Origin: Thermoplasmatales archaeon
GTDB lineage: Archaea; Thermoplasmatota; Thermoplasmata; Methanomassiliicoccales; Methanomethylophilaceae
Direction: 5' to 3'
DNA length: 12,119 bases
Assembly (NCBI GenBank): GCA_012522645.1
Contig: JAAYKC010000101.1
Coordinates: forward strand, 1 to 12,119
The notes under the pieces were generated by a model. It did not search any database. It was given only the letters and a program-made list of their open reading frames with translations, and had not been told where the DNA came from. Each line of letters opens with the position of its first letter. The first letter of the stretch is position 1. The position numbers were made by a program, and so were the translations under genes. Positions 6,328-12,119 of this stretch are shown here, piece after piece.

Positions 6328-6336
6328 TCTAAAAAT
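6328..6336 (+). promoter_or_regulatory. Possible TATA box of the DUF6951-like gene
   Basis: TCTAAAAAT is centred 30 bases before the ATG at 6362. It could give this gene its own short-leader transcript, with GGAG at 6354-6357 as a close Shine-Dalgarno. Readthrough from the radical SAM gene, which stops 40 bases earlier, is equally possible. Confidence 0.35.
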
Positions 6337-6361
6337 CAGACTGACGCAGATACGGAGCCCC

Positions 6362-6682
6362 ATGTCTGAATGCAAGACGACTGTGGATGCGGGAGTATGC
6401 CGCTTCAAGACCGTTATCGAGGCGGTCGGTGATGATATGATGAACGTTACGTTCAAGATAAGGAGCGAATGCTCCGCAGTCAGAGCGATGGCCAAGGGGC
6501 TTGAGGGGCCCATAGGGATCTTTGACGTTCTTAAGTTGCCGTTCTCGGAGAATCCCGTCTACTGTGTCGCGAACGGGACGATAATTCACAGCTCATGTCC
6601 TGTTCCCTCGGCCGTGATAAAATCGGCGGAAGTTGCTGCGGACATGGCACTGAAGAAGGATGTAAGCATGAAGATGGAGTGA
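6362..6682 (+). CDS. DUF6951-like small cysteine protein
   Basis: The 106-residue cytosolic protein has cysteines at 4, 13, 37, 68 and 79. The pattern VDAGVC near the start, SEC at mid-length and SCPVPSAVIK near the end, followed by MALKKDVS, fits DUF6951 as I remember it, a family of short proteins in anaerobic archaea and Firmicutes with no known function. Cys13, Cys37 and Cys79 align with Cys12, Cys37 and Cys76 of the protein at 2668-3000, giving similar spacings (24 and 42 versus 25 and 39). The conserved cysteines may coordinate a metal or cluster (inference). Its TGA directly abuts the stop of the convergent ACT-MBL gene. Confidence 0.8.
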   Translation: MSECKTTVDAGVCRFKTVIEAVGDDMMNVTFKIRSECSAVRAMAKGLEGPIGIFDVLKLPFSENPVYCVANGTIIHSSCPVPSAVIKSAEVAADMALKKDVSMKME

Positions 6683-8128
6683 TCAGCGGGTATAGGCTGG
6701 TCCGTGCCCGGTCAGGACCATCGTGTCCTCTCCCATCTCATCGATCATCCTCTTCACGGATTCCCTCATCTTCTTGGCCCTTGCCGGATCGACGTCAACG
6801 CTCTTCATGAGATACGGGGCTATAGATGTGAATTCCTTCCTTTCCTCGGACATCCCCTTCAGATTGACATATACGTCGCCGGTGATGATGATCCTCGGGT
6901 CCCTGCATACGAACACCACCTCCCCGTAAAGGTGACCTCCAGACCCCTCATGGATCTCGAAGTCCATCCCGCCGAAAGAGAAATCGCCTATATACACCAG
7001 GTCGTCGTGTTCCGCAGGGCCGTCGGCTATCACCCTCACTCTGGCGGGATCAGGGGGAACGTAGTTGGTGACGATCCTGCTCAGGTGGCTGTACCCTGCG
7101 CAGACCATGCTCTCCTCTCTGTGGTCATCCACCATGCGGCTCTGCCTCTCCAGGCCGTCGGCGCTCTTGGCATTCATGAAGATGTCCGCATCCTGTATCA
7201 CAGAGAGCAGACCGCAGTGATCCACGTCCGCATGGGTTACGGTCATGGACTTGTTCCTGCTTTGGAATCCCGGGAACATTCCGTTCAGAAGTGCCAGCAT
7301 CTCCTCTGCGTAGACGGAGAATCCGGAATCTATGAACAGAAGGTCGTTCCCGTGCTCGAATATGTATGTGTTGCTGCCGCAGGGCGGTTCGATGATATGC
7401 AGGATATTCCCGTTGCCCAGGTCTGCGGATGAGACATCGGGCATGAAGGATTCCCCTCTGTACCTTGCCACATACTCAGCCAGCTTCTCCACGCTGCCGA
7501 AGACGGTCTCGGGGTCCTCTCCTCCGTCCTGCAGCATCTGGTATATCCTGTTCGACTCCTGGATGAAGCGCATGGTCTTATCAGGTTCCAGGTCGAAGAG
7601 CTTCTGTATCCTGTTGCCGAGACGTATGTAGAATACGGTGTTATCGAGATCGTACTCTTTCCCGTTGTAATCTATGACATCGATCGGGTACAGCTCGCTG
7701 ATGTCCTCCAATATCATCCTGATCATCTTCGGGTTCTCCAGGAGGAGCCCCATCTTGAAGTCCTGATAATCGCTGTTGTCCTCGTTGGAGCTCATATAAG
7801 ATATGTTGACATCATATCTGTCCAATATCTTCAGCACGGGATACAGCCCTCCCGGCTCATCCCTGATCTTTATGCTGACGACGACCACCCGGGCATCGGT
7901 TATGGTGTCCTCGAGATATCCTATCGTCGTGAGCTCCTCTGCAATGGACTCAAGATCACTGCGGTCAGCCCTCACCTCTACGAAGAGGGTGTTCAGATCG
8001 AGGGCCTTGTTGTAACTCACCCGTATGATGTTGCCGTCATGCTTCTTTATGATCCTGCTCACCAGCATGAAGGCCCCGGGCTTGTCCGGGATCCTTATCG
8101 TGAAAGTTCGGTTTATCCTCTCGGTCAT
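6683..8128 (-). CDS. Double ACT domain fused to a metallo-beta-lactamase-fold hydrolase
   Basis: The 481-residue protein has two N-terminal ACT-type domains (about 8-75 and 83-155), each starting with the IPDKPGA/IRDEPGG pattern typical of ligand-binding ACT folds, then a helical linker and an MBL-fold domain (about 235-480). Metal-site residues visible in the latter are H-x-D-x-D-H (His299, Asp301, Asp303, His304), His399 in GSGGH, Asp418 in TGD and His475 in TGHG. The canonical motif is HxHxDH, so the second His is replaced by Asp, as in a minority of MBL proteins. ACT domains usually sense amino acids, so an amino-acid-gated hydrolase or oxidoreductase is a reasonable but unproven reading. 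It is the last gene of the XRE-cupin/acyl-CoA synthetase operon, 12 bases after the synthetase stop. No strong Shine-Dalgarno precedes the ATG. Confidence 0.85.
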   Translation of the reverse strand: MTERINRTFTIRIPDKPGAFMLVSRIIKKHDGNIIRVSYNKALDLNTLFVEVRADRSDLESIAEELTTIGYLEDTITDARVVVVSIKIRDEPGGLYPVLKILDRYDVNISYMSSNEDNSDYQDFKMGLLLENPKMIRMILEDISELYPIDVIDYNGKEYDLDNTVFYIRLGNRIQKLFDLEPDKTMRFIQESNRIYQMLQDGGEDPETVFGSVEKLAEYVARYRGESFMPDVSSADLGNGNILHIIEPPCGSNTYIFEHGNDLLFIDSGFSVYAEEMLALLNGMFPGFQSRNKSMTVTHADVDHCGLLSVIQDADIFMNAKSADGLERQSRMVDDHREESMVCAGYSHLSRIVTNYVPPDPARVRVIADGPAEHDDLVYIGDFSFGGMDFEIHEGSGGHLYGEVVFVCRDPRIIITGDVYVNLKGMSEERKEFTSIAPYLMKSVDVDPARAKKMRESVKRMIDEMGEDTMVLTGHGPAYTR

Positions 8129-8140
8129 GTTCTCTGCTGC

Positions 8141-9790
8141 CTAACTGCTTCCTGCCGCATCCTTATCCCGTATGGCACGTCTCTTGATCTTCCCGCTTAT
8201 GGATTTGGGCAACTCAGGTACGAATTCTACGATCCTCGGGTATTTGTAAGGTGCGGTGCCCTTCTTCACGAAGTTCTGGATCTCCTTCTTCAGACCCTCT
8301 TCCGGCTCACAGCCCTTCTTGAGGACTATGCTTGCCTTAACCACCTGTCCGCGAACGGGATCGGGAACTCCGGTGATGGCACATTCCAGAACGGACGGGT
8401 GCTCAACGAGCACGCTCTCCACCTCGAAGGGGCTGATCCTGTAACCTGATGATTTGATCACGTCATCATTCCGGCCTATGTACCAGAAGTAACCGTCCTC
8501 ATCCTTCCATGCAATATCGCCGGTGTGGTGATATCCGCCGTAATGGGTCTTCGCTGTGCTCTCGGGGTCCCTGTAATACCCCATCATTATCCCGGGCGGT
8601 TTCGGGTCTATGCCGATCACGATCTCCCCGCTGACACCGGGAGCGCACGAATCACCGTTCTCATCCACTATATCGGCTTTGTATTGCGGCGTCGGTTTTC
8701 CCATTGAGCCGGGCTTAGGAACGGTCCCTCTGAGGTTGGCCACCGTGACGGTCGTCTCCGTCTGACCGAAGCCCTCCATGAGCATTATGCCCGTAGATTT
8801 GTACCAGGTCTTGAAGACATCCGGATTCAGGGCCTCTCCTGCTATGGTGCAGTGGGTCAGGGATGACAGATCATGTCCCTCCAGCCCGGCATTGATGTAC
8901 ATCCTGAACATAGTGGGCGGGCTGCACAGGCTGGTGACCTTGTACTTCTCCACCACGTTCAGGATATCGGACGGGTCGAATTTCTCATATTCGTAGACCA
9001 TGACAGCGCATTCCATTATCCACTGGCCGTAAATCTTCCCCCAGGCGCATTTTGCCCATCCGGTGTCGGATACCGTGTAATGGAGTCCCCCCGGAGTCAC
9101 GTCCTGCCAATGCTTCGCAGTCACTATGTGACCTATGGGATATGTGAAGTCGTGCATCACCATCTTCGGATTCCCGGCGGTGCCGGATGTGAAGTAGATG
9201 AGCATTATGTCATCAGCCTTCGTCTCCGTCCTCTCCAACTTATCGGAGGCCTTATCCACGCCTTCTGTGAAATTCAGCCATCCTTCTCTCGGAGTACCTA
9301 CGATTATCTTCCTTTTAAGGGAGGGGATGTTCTCTGCCGCATCAACGGATTCTGATATCTGGGTCTGTGATGTGCAGATCACTGTTTCCACCTCTGCGGC
9401 GTTGATGCGGTACTCCACATCATGCTTCATCAGCATGTAAGTGGCCTGTATCAAGATGGCACCGATCTTGTGCAATGCGACTGAGAGATACCAGAACTCG
9501 TAGCGCTGTTTTATCATGACCATGACCCTGTCGCCCCTCTTTATTCCCAGGGACATCAGATAATTCGCCGTCTTATCGGAAAGCCTCTTCAGATCCCCGA
9601 AGGTGAAGATCCTCTCCTCCCCGGTATCACTGGCCCAGACCATGGCTCTCAGGTCAGGTTCATGCTCGGCTATATCGTCGACGATATCGTAGCCGAAGTT
9701 GAAATTATCGGGCCAGCGGAAATCGATCGTCTTGAGCAGACCCTTCTCATCATAGGTCTCCTCCACATATCTTTGGTGTATGTTCCTCAA
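8141..9790 (-). CDS. AMP-forming acyl-CoA synthetase (acetyl/medium-chain type)
   Basis: This cytosolic ligase adenylates a carboxylic acid with ATP and transfers the acyl group to CoA, releasing AMP and pyrophosphate. At 549 residues it matches the usual length of medium-chain-type synthetases. Visible motifs are the phosphate-binding YFTSGTAGNPK (199-209), GFGQTETT (340-347), HTGD with the hinge GRNDDVIKSSGYRISPFEVE further on, and C-terminal PKSISGK with the catalytic Lys534. Substrate chain length cannot be read reliably; short, branched or aromatic acids are all possible. Translation starts at TTG 9790: it overlaps the regulator's stop as TTGA and follows AAGGAGGAGGG by 6 bases, and no suitable ATG lies nearby. 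Coupling to an XRE-cupin regulator is a recurrent arrangement for such ligases. Confidence 0.93.
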   Translation of the reverse strand: MRNIHQRYVEETYDEKGLLKTIDFRWPDNFNFGYDIVDDIAEHEPDLRAMVWASDTGEERIFTFGDLKRLSDKTANYLMSLGIKRGDRVMVMIKQRYEFWYLSVALHKIGAILIQATYMLMKHDVEYRINAAEVETVICTSQTQISESVDAAENIPSLKRKIIVGTPREGWLNFTEGVDKASDKLERTETKADDIMLIYFTSGTAGNPKMVMHDFTYPIGHIVTAKHWQDVTPGGLHYTVSDTGWAKCAWGKIYGQWIMECAVMVYEYEKFDPSDILNVVEKYKVTSLCSPPTMFRMYINAGLEGHDLSSLTHCTIAGEALNPDVFKTWYKSTGIMLMEGFGQTETTVTVANLRGTVPKPGSMGKPTPQYKADIVDENGDSCAPGVSGEIVIGIDPKPPGIMMGYYRDPESTAKTHYGGYHHTGDIAWKDEDGYFWYIGRNDDVIKSSGYRISPFEVESVLVEHPSVLECAITGVPDPVRGQVVKASIVLKKGCEPEEGLKKEIQNFVKKGTAPYKYPRIVEFVPELPKSISGKIKRRAIRDKDAAGSS

Positions 9791-10365
9791 CAGGAACCCT
9801 CCTCCTTCATGATGACGGCGAGGAATATGCAGCCGTTCTCATCTGATGCTATCATCCCGTGCGGCCGCCCCGAATCGTAGTACACGGAGTCCCCGGCCCC
9901 CAATTCCGTGATGTGATCGTCGATGACGAAGGTCATCTTCCCGCTGATCACGTAATCGAATTCCTGTCCCGGGTGGGTGGACAGCACTATCGGCTTATCC
10001 TGTTCATCCGCTCTGTAGGGGGCTTCCACAAGGAACGGTTCAGCGGTCTTGTTCTTGAAAGTGGCTGCCAGATGATAATAGTCGAATCCTTTGCGCCTTT
10101 TCATCGGGAGCCCCTTGCCCGAACGAACCACAGCATACTCCGAAAGATGGGGACTGCCTCCGGTGAGAAGGTCGACTATGTCCACACCGCACTTCTCGGC
10201 GCATCTGTATAGGAAAGTGAACGTGAAATCGAGATCACCGGATTCATATTCGATGTATTTGCTCTCATCAATACCGGTAGCTCCGGCCATCTCCTCAGTG
10301 GTGAATCCGCATACTTCCCTTATCGCCCTGACTCTCTCGGCTATCTCCGCGATATTCGGCTCCAT
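9787..10365 (-). CDS. XRE-family regulator with C-terminal cupin domain
   Basis: Residues 5-65 form a helix-turn-helix DNA-binding domain of the XRE/Cro type (AEIAERVRAIRE, then the recognition region around TTEEMAGATGIDESKYIEYESG). Residues about 105-185 form a single small cupin barrel, with HPGQEFDYVISG as first motif and GAGDSVYYDSGRPHG as second. In this architecture the cupin binds a small effector and the HTH domain controls a neighbouring operon. At 192 residues it has the standard length. It is the first gene of the operon, overlaps the acyl-CoA synthetase start by 4 bases, and carries that gene's Shine-Dalgarno in its own 3' end. A 12-base palindrome just upstream of its probable TATA box is a candidate site for autoregulation. 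The effector may be an acid or acyl-CoA related to the synthetase (inference). Confidence 0.92.
   Translation of the reverse strand: MEPNIAEIAERVRAIREVCGFTTEEMAGATGIDESKYIEYESGDLDFTFTFLYRCAEKCGVDIVDLLTGGSPHLSEYAVVRSGKGLPMKRRKGFDYYHLAATFKNKTAEPFLVEAPYRADEQDKPIVLSTHPGQEFDYVISGKMTFVIDDHITELGAGDSVYYDSGRPHGMIASDENGCIFLAVIMKEEGSC
9797..9807 (-). promoter_or_regulatory. Strong Shine-Dalgarno fixing a TTG start
   Basis: On the minus strand AAGGAGGAGGG lies 6 bases before TTG at 9790. It decides the start of the acyl-CoA synthetase gene and is embedded in the regulator's last codons. Confidence 0.8.
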
Positions 10366-10389
10366 GTCCGCATGAGATACCCAAGGCGG

Positions 10390-10397
10390 TTAAAAAC
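10390..10397 (-). promoter_or_regulatory. Possible TATA box of the XRE-cupin operon
   Basis: GTTTTTAA on the minus strand is centred about 28 bases before the ATG at 10365, consistent with a very short leader. The match to consensus is moderate. The same T-run could serve as terminator for the membrane-protein gene upstream. Confidence 0.4.
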
Positions 10398-10403
10398 ATG
10401 CTT

Positions 10404-10415
10404 ACTGCCGGCAGT
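10404..10415. promoter_or_regulatory. Perfect 12-base palindrome, candidate operator
   Basis: ACTGCCGGCAGT is a perfect palindrome lying 7 bases upstream of the possible TATA box of the XRE-cupin operon. The position suits an activator or autoregulator site for a dimeric HTH protein. No T-run adjoins it directly, so a bacterial-type terminator is less likely. The remainder of the gap (10366-10459) shows nothing else I can name. Confidence 0.4.
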
Positions 10416-10459
10416 GGCACAGAGGGATGCCCGCGGGTCCGGTGCGCATCATCATCGGA

Positions 10460-10993
10460 TCAACCGGTGCCGTTCCTCAGCATGGGGATCGCGCCCGCTA
10501 TGAATATCGGGATATTGCCGATAAGACAGAGATATGCTCCCATCTCCGTGGAAACGCTTCTGCTGGCAAGGCCGCCCCCTACCCAGCTGCTATTCCCGGC
10601 CAGGTCCCCGAACCACACCATGAATTGTATCGACAAAATGATGAGGACCACTGCGATCACCACGGTGACCAGACCCAGTATCCTCTCGGTCCTCACGCCG
10701 CCGAAGCTCCTGCCCGGCACCAGGAACAGCAGGAGAGCTATGCACGCTGTTATCAAAGCTATGAGCGGTATCGAGTTGTACCAGGAATTGTAGGCATCGG
10801 TGTTCTCGACCCACATGGCCCTCTCGAAGAAATCCATGCCGCTGTACTCCAGGGTCCTGCTGAACCCGAGTATCGTTGTAGTGTCGCTTCCCCATATGAG
10901 GAAGAAGGATACGATCACAAGAAGTGCTCCGAGCACTCCGATGAACCGGAACGCCGGGGACGATTTGACTTTTCTCTTGACGGAAGATGCCAT
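10460..10993 (-). CDS. Four-helix integral membrane protein, unknown function
   Basis: I recognise no family. The 177-residue protein has a basic N-terminus (KRKVK) and four hydrophobic helices at about 17-34, 72-94, 103-127 and 152-171. A polar, aromatic-rich loop of about 37 residues separates helices 1 and 2 and should face outward if the basic N-terminus is inside. No catalytic motif or cysteine cluster is visible. AGGTG at 11001-11005 precedes ATG by 7 bases. It is transcribed in the same direction as the XRE-cupin operon, 94 bases upstream of it, and away from the P-loop/ferredoxin operon; the T-run and separate promoter between suggest an independent unit. Confidence 0.8.
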   Translation of the reverse strand: MASSVKRKVKSSPAFRFIGVLGALLVIVSFFLIWGSDTTTILGFSRTLEYSGMDFFERAMWVENTDAYNSWYNSIPLIALITACIALLLFLVPGRSFGGVRTERILGLVTVVIAVVLIILSIQFMVWFGDLAGNSSWVGGGLASRSVSTEMGAYLCLIGNIPIFIAGAIPMLRNGTG

Positions 10994-11000
10994 TTTAACA

Positions 11001-11005
11001 CACCT
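11001..11005 (-). promoter_or_regulatory. Shine-Dalgarno of the four-helix membrane protein
   Basis: AGGTG lies 7 bases before the ATG at 10993 on the minus strand, so this mRNA has a leader, unlike several neighbours. Confidence 0.5.
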
Positions 11006-11107
11006 TTTGTTACGGGATATGCATTCGCACTCCCGCCCAGGGGATCATGAAGCCTATCTCATAAGATAAAGATTGACTCTCCGACATCAAAGGATGCATA
11101 CGTGACC

Positions 11108-11116
11108 TTTTTAGAT
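11108..11116 (+). promoter_or_regulatory. Possible TATA box of the P-loop/ferredoxin operon
   Basis: TTTTTAGAT, followed by TATA at 11117-11120, is centred about 24 bases before the GTG at 11136. With no Shine-Dalgarno upstream, a leaderless transcript starting at GTG is suggested. A short inverted repeat (TATCT and AGATA, 11055-11068) lies further upstream in the 142-base divergent gap and could be a regulator site. Confidence 0.45.
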
Positions 11117-11135
11117 TATACGTATATCGCAGTCT

Positions 11136-11792
11136 GTGTTCGGAAAGGCTACAACCGTCGTGTGCGGCCATTACGGGGCAGGCAAGACAAACCTCTCCAT
11201 GAATCTGGCCTTCGACTCGTCCGGGAGCGCGGAGACCACGTTGATAGATCTGGACATCGTCAACCCCTATTTCAGGTCATCCGATAACCGCTGGATACTC
11301 GAGGACCGCGGCATACGGGTCATAGGTCCGAACTTCGCCAACACCAATACGGATACGCCCTCCCTGCCTCCCGCCGTCGATGTGGCACTTGCAGGGTCCG
11401 GTCGGGTGATAGTGGATGCCGGAGGGGATGATGCGGGGGCGGTCGTCCTCGGCAGATACTCCGGGGCCATAAGGAAGAGGGGCTATGAGATGATCTATGT
11501 GGTCAACATGTACCGCTCAATGACCCAGACGCCTGAGGACGCGGTCGGGATCCTTCGCAGCATAGAAGCGGCCTCCGGATTGGAGGCGACGGGGATAGTG
11601 AACAATTCCCATCTGAAAGAGAGGACCGATGCCCGCACAGTGGAAGCTTCCGTGGGCTTTGCCGAGGAGGTGTCCGAAATGACCTCCCTCCCTCTGCTCT
11701 TCACCACGGCTCCCCGGTTGGTCACGGACTCTTTAAATAAAATCACTAACGTCTATCCGCTCGATATTTACGTCAGGACCCCCTGGGAATGA
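11136..11792 (+). CDS. MinD/ParA-like P-loop ATPase upstream of 2-oxoacid oxidoreductase genes
   Basis: The 218-residue cytosolic protein starts with beta-strand TTVVCG and a Walker A motif GHYGAGKTN (11-19). A switch-like DLDIVNPYFRS follows (38-48), and VIVDAGGDDAGA (91-101) looks like the Walker B region. These features place it in the SIMIBI/MinD-ParA class, here without the deviant-Lys KGG signature. The DLDIVNPYFRS form recalls a subfamily often found beside 2-oxoacid:ferredoxin oxidoreductase genes; its role is not known, and cluster insertion or complex assembly are guesses. GTG 11136 is the only usable start, because an in-frame TAG occurs at 11112 and no ATG or TTG lies between. Its stop overlaps the next ATG as ATGA. 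Confidence 0.85.
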   Translation: MFGKATTVVCGHYGAGKTNLSMNLAFDSSGSAETTLIDLDIVNPYFRSSDNRWILEDRGIRVIGPNFANTNTDTPSLPPAVDVALAGSGRVIVDAGGDDAGAVVLGRYSGAIRKRGYEMIYVVNMYRSMTQTPEDAVGILRSIEAASGLEATGIVNNSHLKERTDARTVEASVGFAEEVSEMTSLPLLFTTAPRLVTDSLNKITNVYPLDIYVRTPWE

Positions 11793-12022
11793 CGTATTCG
11801 GAGAAAGATGACAGAATGCCCACAATACATGTTGACGGTAGCGTATGCAAAGGTTGCGGGATGTGCGTGATAGCGTGCCCCAAGCAAATAATCGAGCTGG
11901 ATACGTCCAAGATCAATCTTAAGGGATACCACCCGGCGAGGCTTACGGATCAGTCGAAATGCATAGGGTGCGGGTCCTGCAGGACGATGTGCCCGGATGT
12001 GGCGATAACGGTGGAGGTATGA
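11789..12022 (+). CDS. korD: Ferredoxin subunit of a 2-oxoacid:ferredoxin oxidoreductase (KorD-like)
   Basis: The 77-residue protein carries two [4Fe-4S] motifs of the CxxCxxCxxxCP type: Cys20, 23, 26, 30 and Cys58, 61, 64, 68. It should pass electrons between the thiamine-diphosphate catalytic subunits and soluble ferredoxin. Its place directly before an alpha-subunit start identifies it as the delta subunit of a 2-oxoglutarate-type or related branched-chain enzyme; the exact substrate is not settled. ATG 11789 overlaps the previous stop (ATGA). An in-frame ATG at 11816 with a GGAG at 11800-11803 would start at the usual N-terminus (MPTIHVDG) and is a real alternative. Confidence 0.9.
   Translation: MTYSEKDDRMPTIHVDGSVCKGCGMCVIACPKQIIELDTSKINLKGYHPARLTDQSKCIGCGSCRTMCPDVAITVEV
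12013..12018 (+). promoter_or_regulatory. Shine-Dalgarno deciding the KorA-like start
   Basis: GGAGGT ends 6 bases before ATG 12025 but directly abuts ATG 12019, so 12025 is the better start although 12019 would overlap the previous stop. Confidence 0.6.
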
Positions 12023-12024
12023 GC

Positions 12025-12119
12025 ATGAAGGAAAGGGTGCTGATGAAGGGCAACGAGGCTCTTGCGGAAGCGGCCATAGCCGCGGGCTGCAGGCATTTCT
12101 TCGGTTATCCGATAACCCC
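12025..12119 (+). CDS. korA: 2-oxoacid:ferredoxin oxidoreductase alpha subunit, N-terminal fragment (KorA-like)
   Basis: Only the first 31 codons are in the window. They read MKERVLMKGNEALAEAAIA and continue to GCRHFFGYPITP, the hallmark opening of the alpha (pyrimidine-binding) chain of these thiamine-diphosphate enzymes, which oxidatively decarboxylate a 2-oxoacid to the acyl-CoA and reduce ferredoxin. The start codon was chosen by the upstream GGAGGT. A beta subunit should follow. Whether the substrate is 2-oxoglutarate or a branched-chain 2-oxoacid cannot be decided from this fragment. Confidence 0.88.
   Translation, partial: MKERVLMKGNEALAEAAIAAGCRHFFGYPIT

Noticed and set aside
6704..7432. 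A 242-codon plus-strand frame opposite the MBL domain
   Set aside because: Antisense to conserved metal-ligand motifs, and the product is His/Pro/Val-rich without a family signature.
10425..10436. CCCGCGGG-type self-complementary stretch after the membrane-protein gene considered as a terminator hairpin
   Set aside because: It is short and not followed by a T-run on the relevant strand; the T-run at 10390-10397 is too distant to pair with it.
10427..11050. A 207-codon plus-strand frame opposite the four-helix membrane protein
   Set aside because: The minus-strand product has a Shine-Dalgarno and four clean hydrophobic helices; this frame gives a His/Arg/Pro-rich product crossing an intergenic region.

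Overview
The window looks like part of a gut or anaerobic methanogenic archaeon of the Thermoplasmata, most likely the order Methanomassiliicoccales. This is an inference. It rests on TATA-like boxes about 25-30 bases before several start codons (leaderless or nearly leaderless genes), coexisting Shine-Dalgarno sites, GC near 55-60 % in most genes, frequent AGG and ATA codons, and gene content: a BspA-like leucine-rich surface protein, an XRE-cupin regulator with an AMP-forming acyl-CoA synthetase, and a 2-oxoacid:ferredoxin oxidoreductase operon. No rRNA or tRNA is present to settle it.

Layout. (1) Bases 1-1697, minus: a large secreted BspA-like LRR protein whose C-terminus lies outside the window, with an AT-rich core. 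(2) 1698-1885: a divergent promoter region with inverted repeats. (3) 1886-2578, plus: a YczE/YyaS/YitT-type membrane protein. (4) 2668-6682: the most interesting block. A divergent pair of two-gene units shares only 32 bases between start codons. Leftward are a DUF5685-like protein and a nitroreductase, overlapping ATGA. Rightward are a 190-residue protein with a Lys/Ala/Glu-rich middle and a tail holding ten cysteines in 36 residues, followed 19 bases later by a radical SAM/SPASM enzyme. On each side sits a small three-cysteine protein (2668-3000 and 6362-6682) that appear related to each other.

(5) 6683-10365, minus: a coupled operon reading XRE-cupin regulator, AMP-forming acyl-CoA synthetase (TTG start with a strong Shine-Dalgarno), and a double-ACT/metallo-beta-lactamase-fold fusion. 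A perfect 12-base palindrome lies just upstream of the probable TATA box. (6) 10460-10993, minus: a small four-helix membrane protein of unknown function. (7) 11136-12119, plus: a tightly coupled operon of a MinD/ParA-like P-loop ATPase, a two-cluster ferredoxin subunit (KorD-like) and the start of the alpha subunit (KorA-like) of a 2-oxoacid:ferredoxin oxidoreductase.

How the genes may work together. The acyl-CoA synthetase and the 2-oxoacid oxidoreductase both concern acyl-CoA metabolism, and the XRE-cupin and ACT domains suggest small-molecule control. The central block is best read as a possible post-translational modification system: a Cys-rich substrate and a radical SAM maturase, with DUF5685, nitroreductase and paired three-Cys proteins as possible partners. 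That reading is inference from gene order and motifs; no function is demonstrated here.
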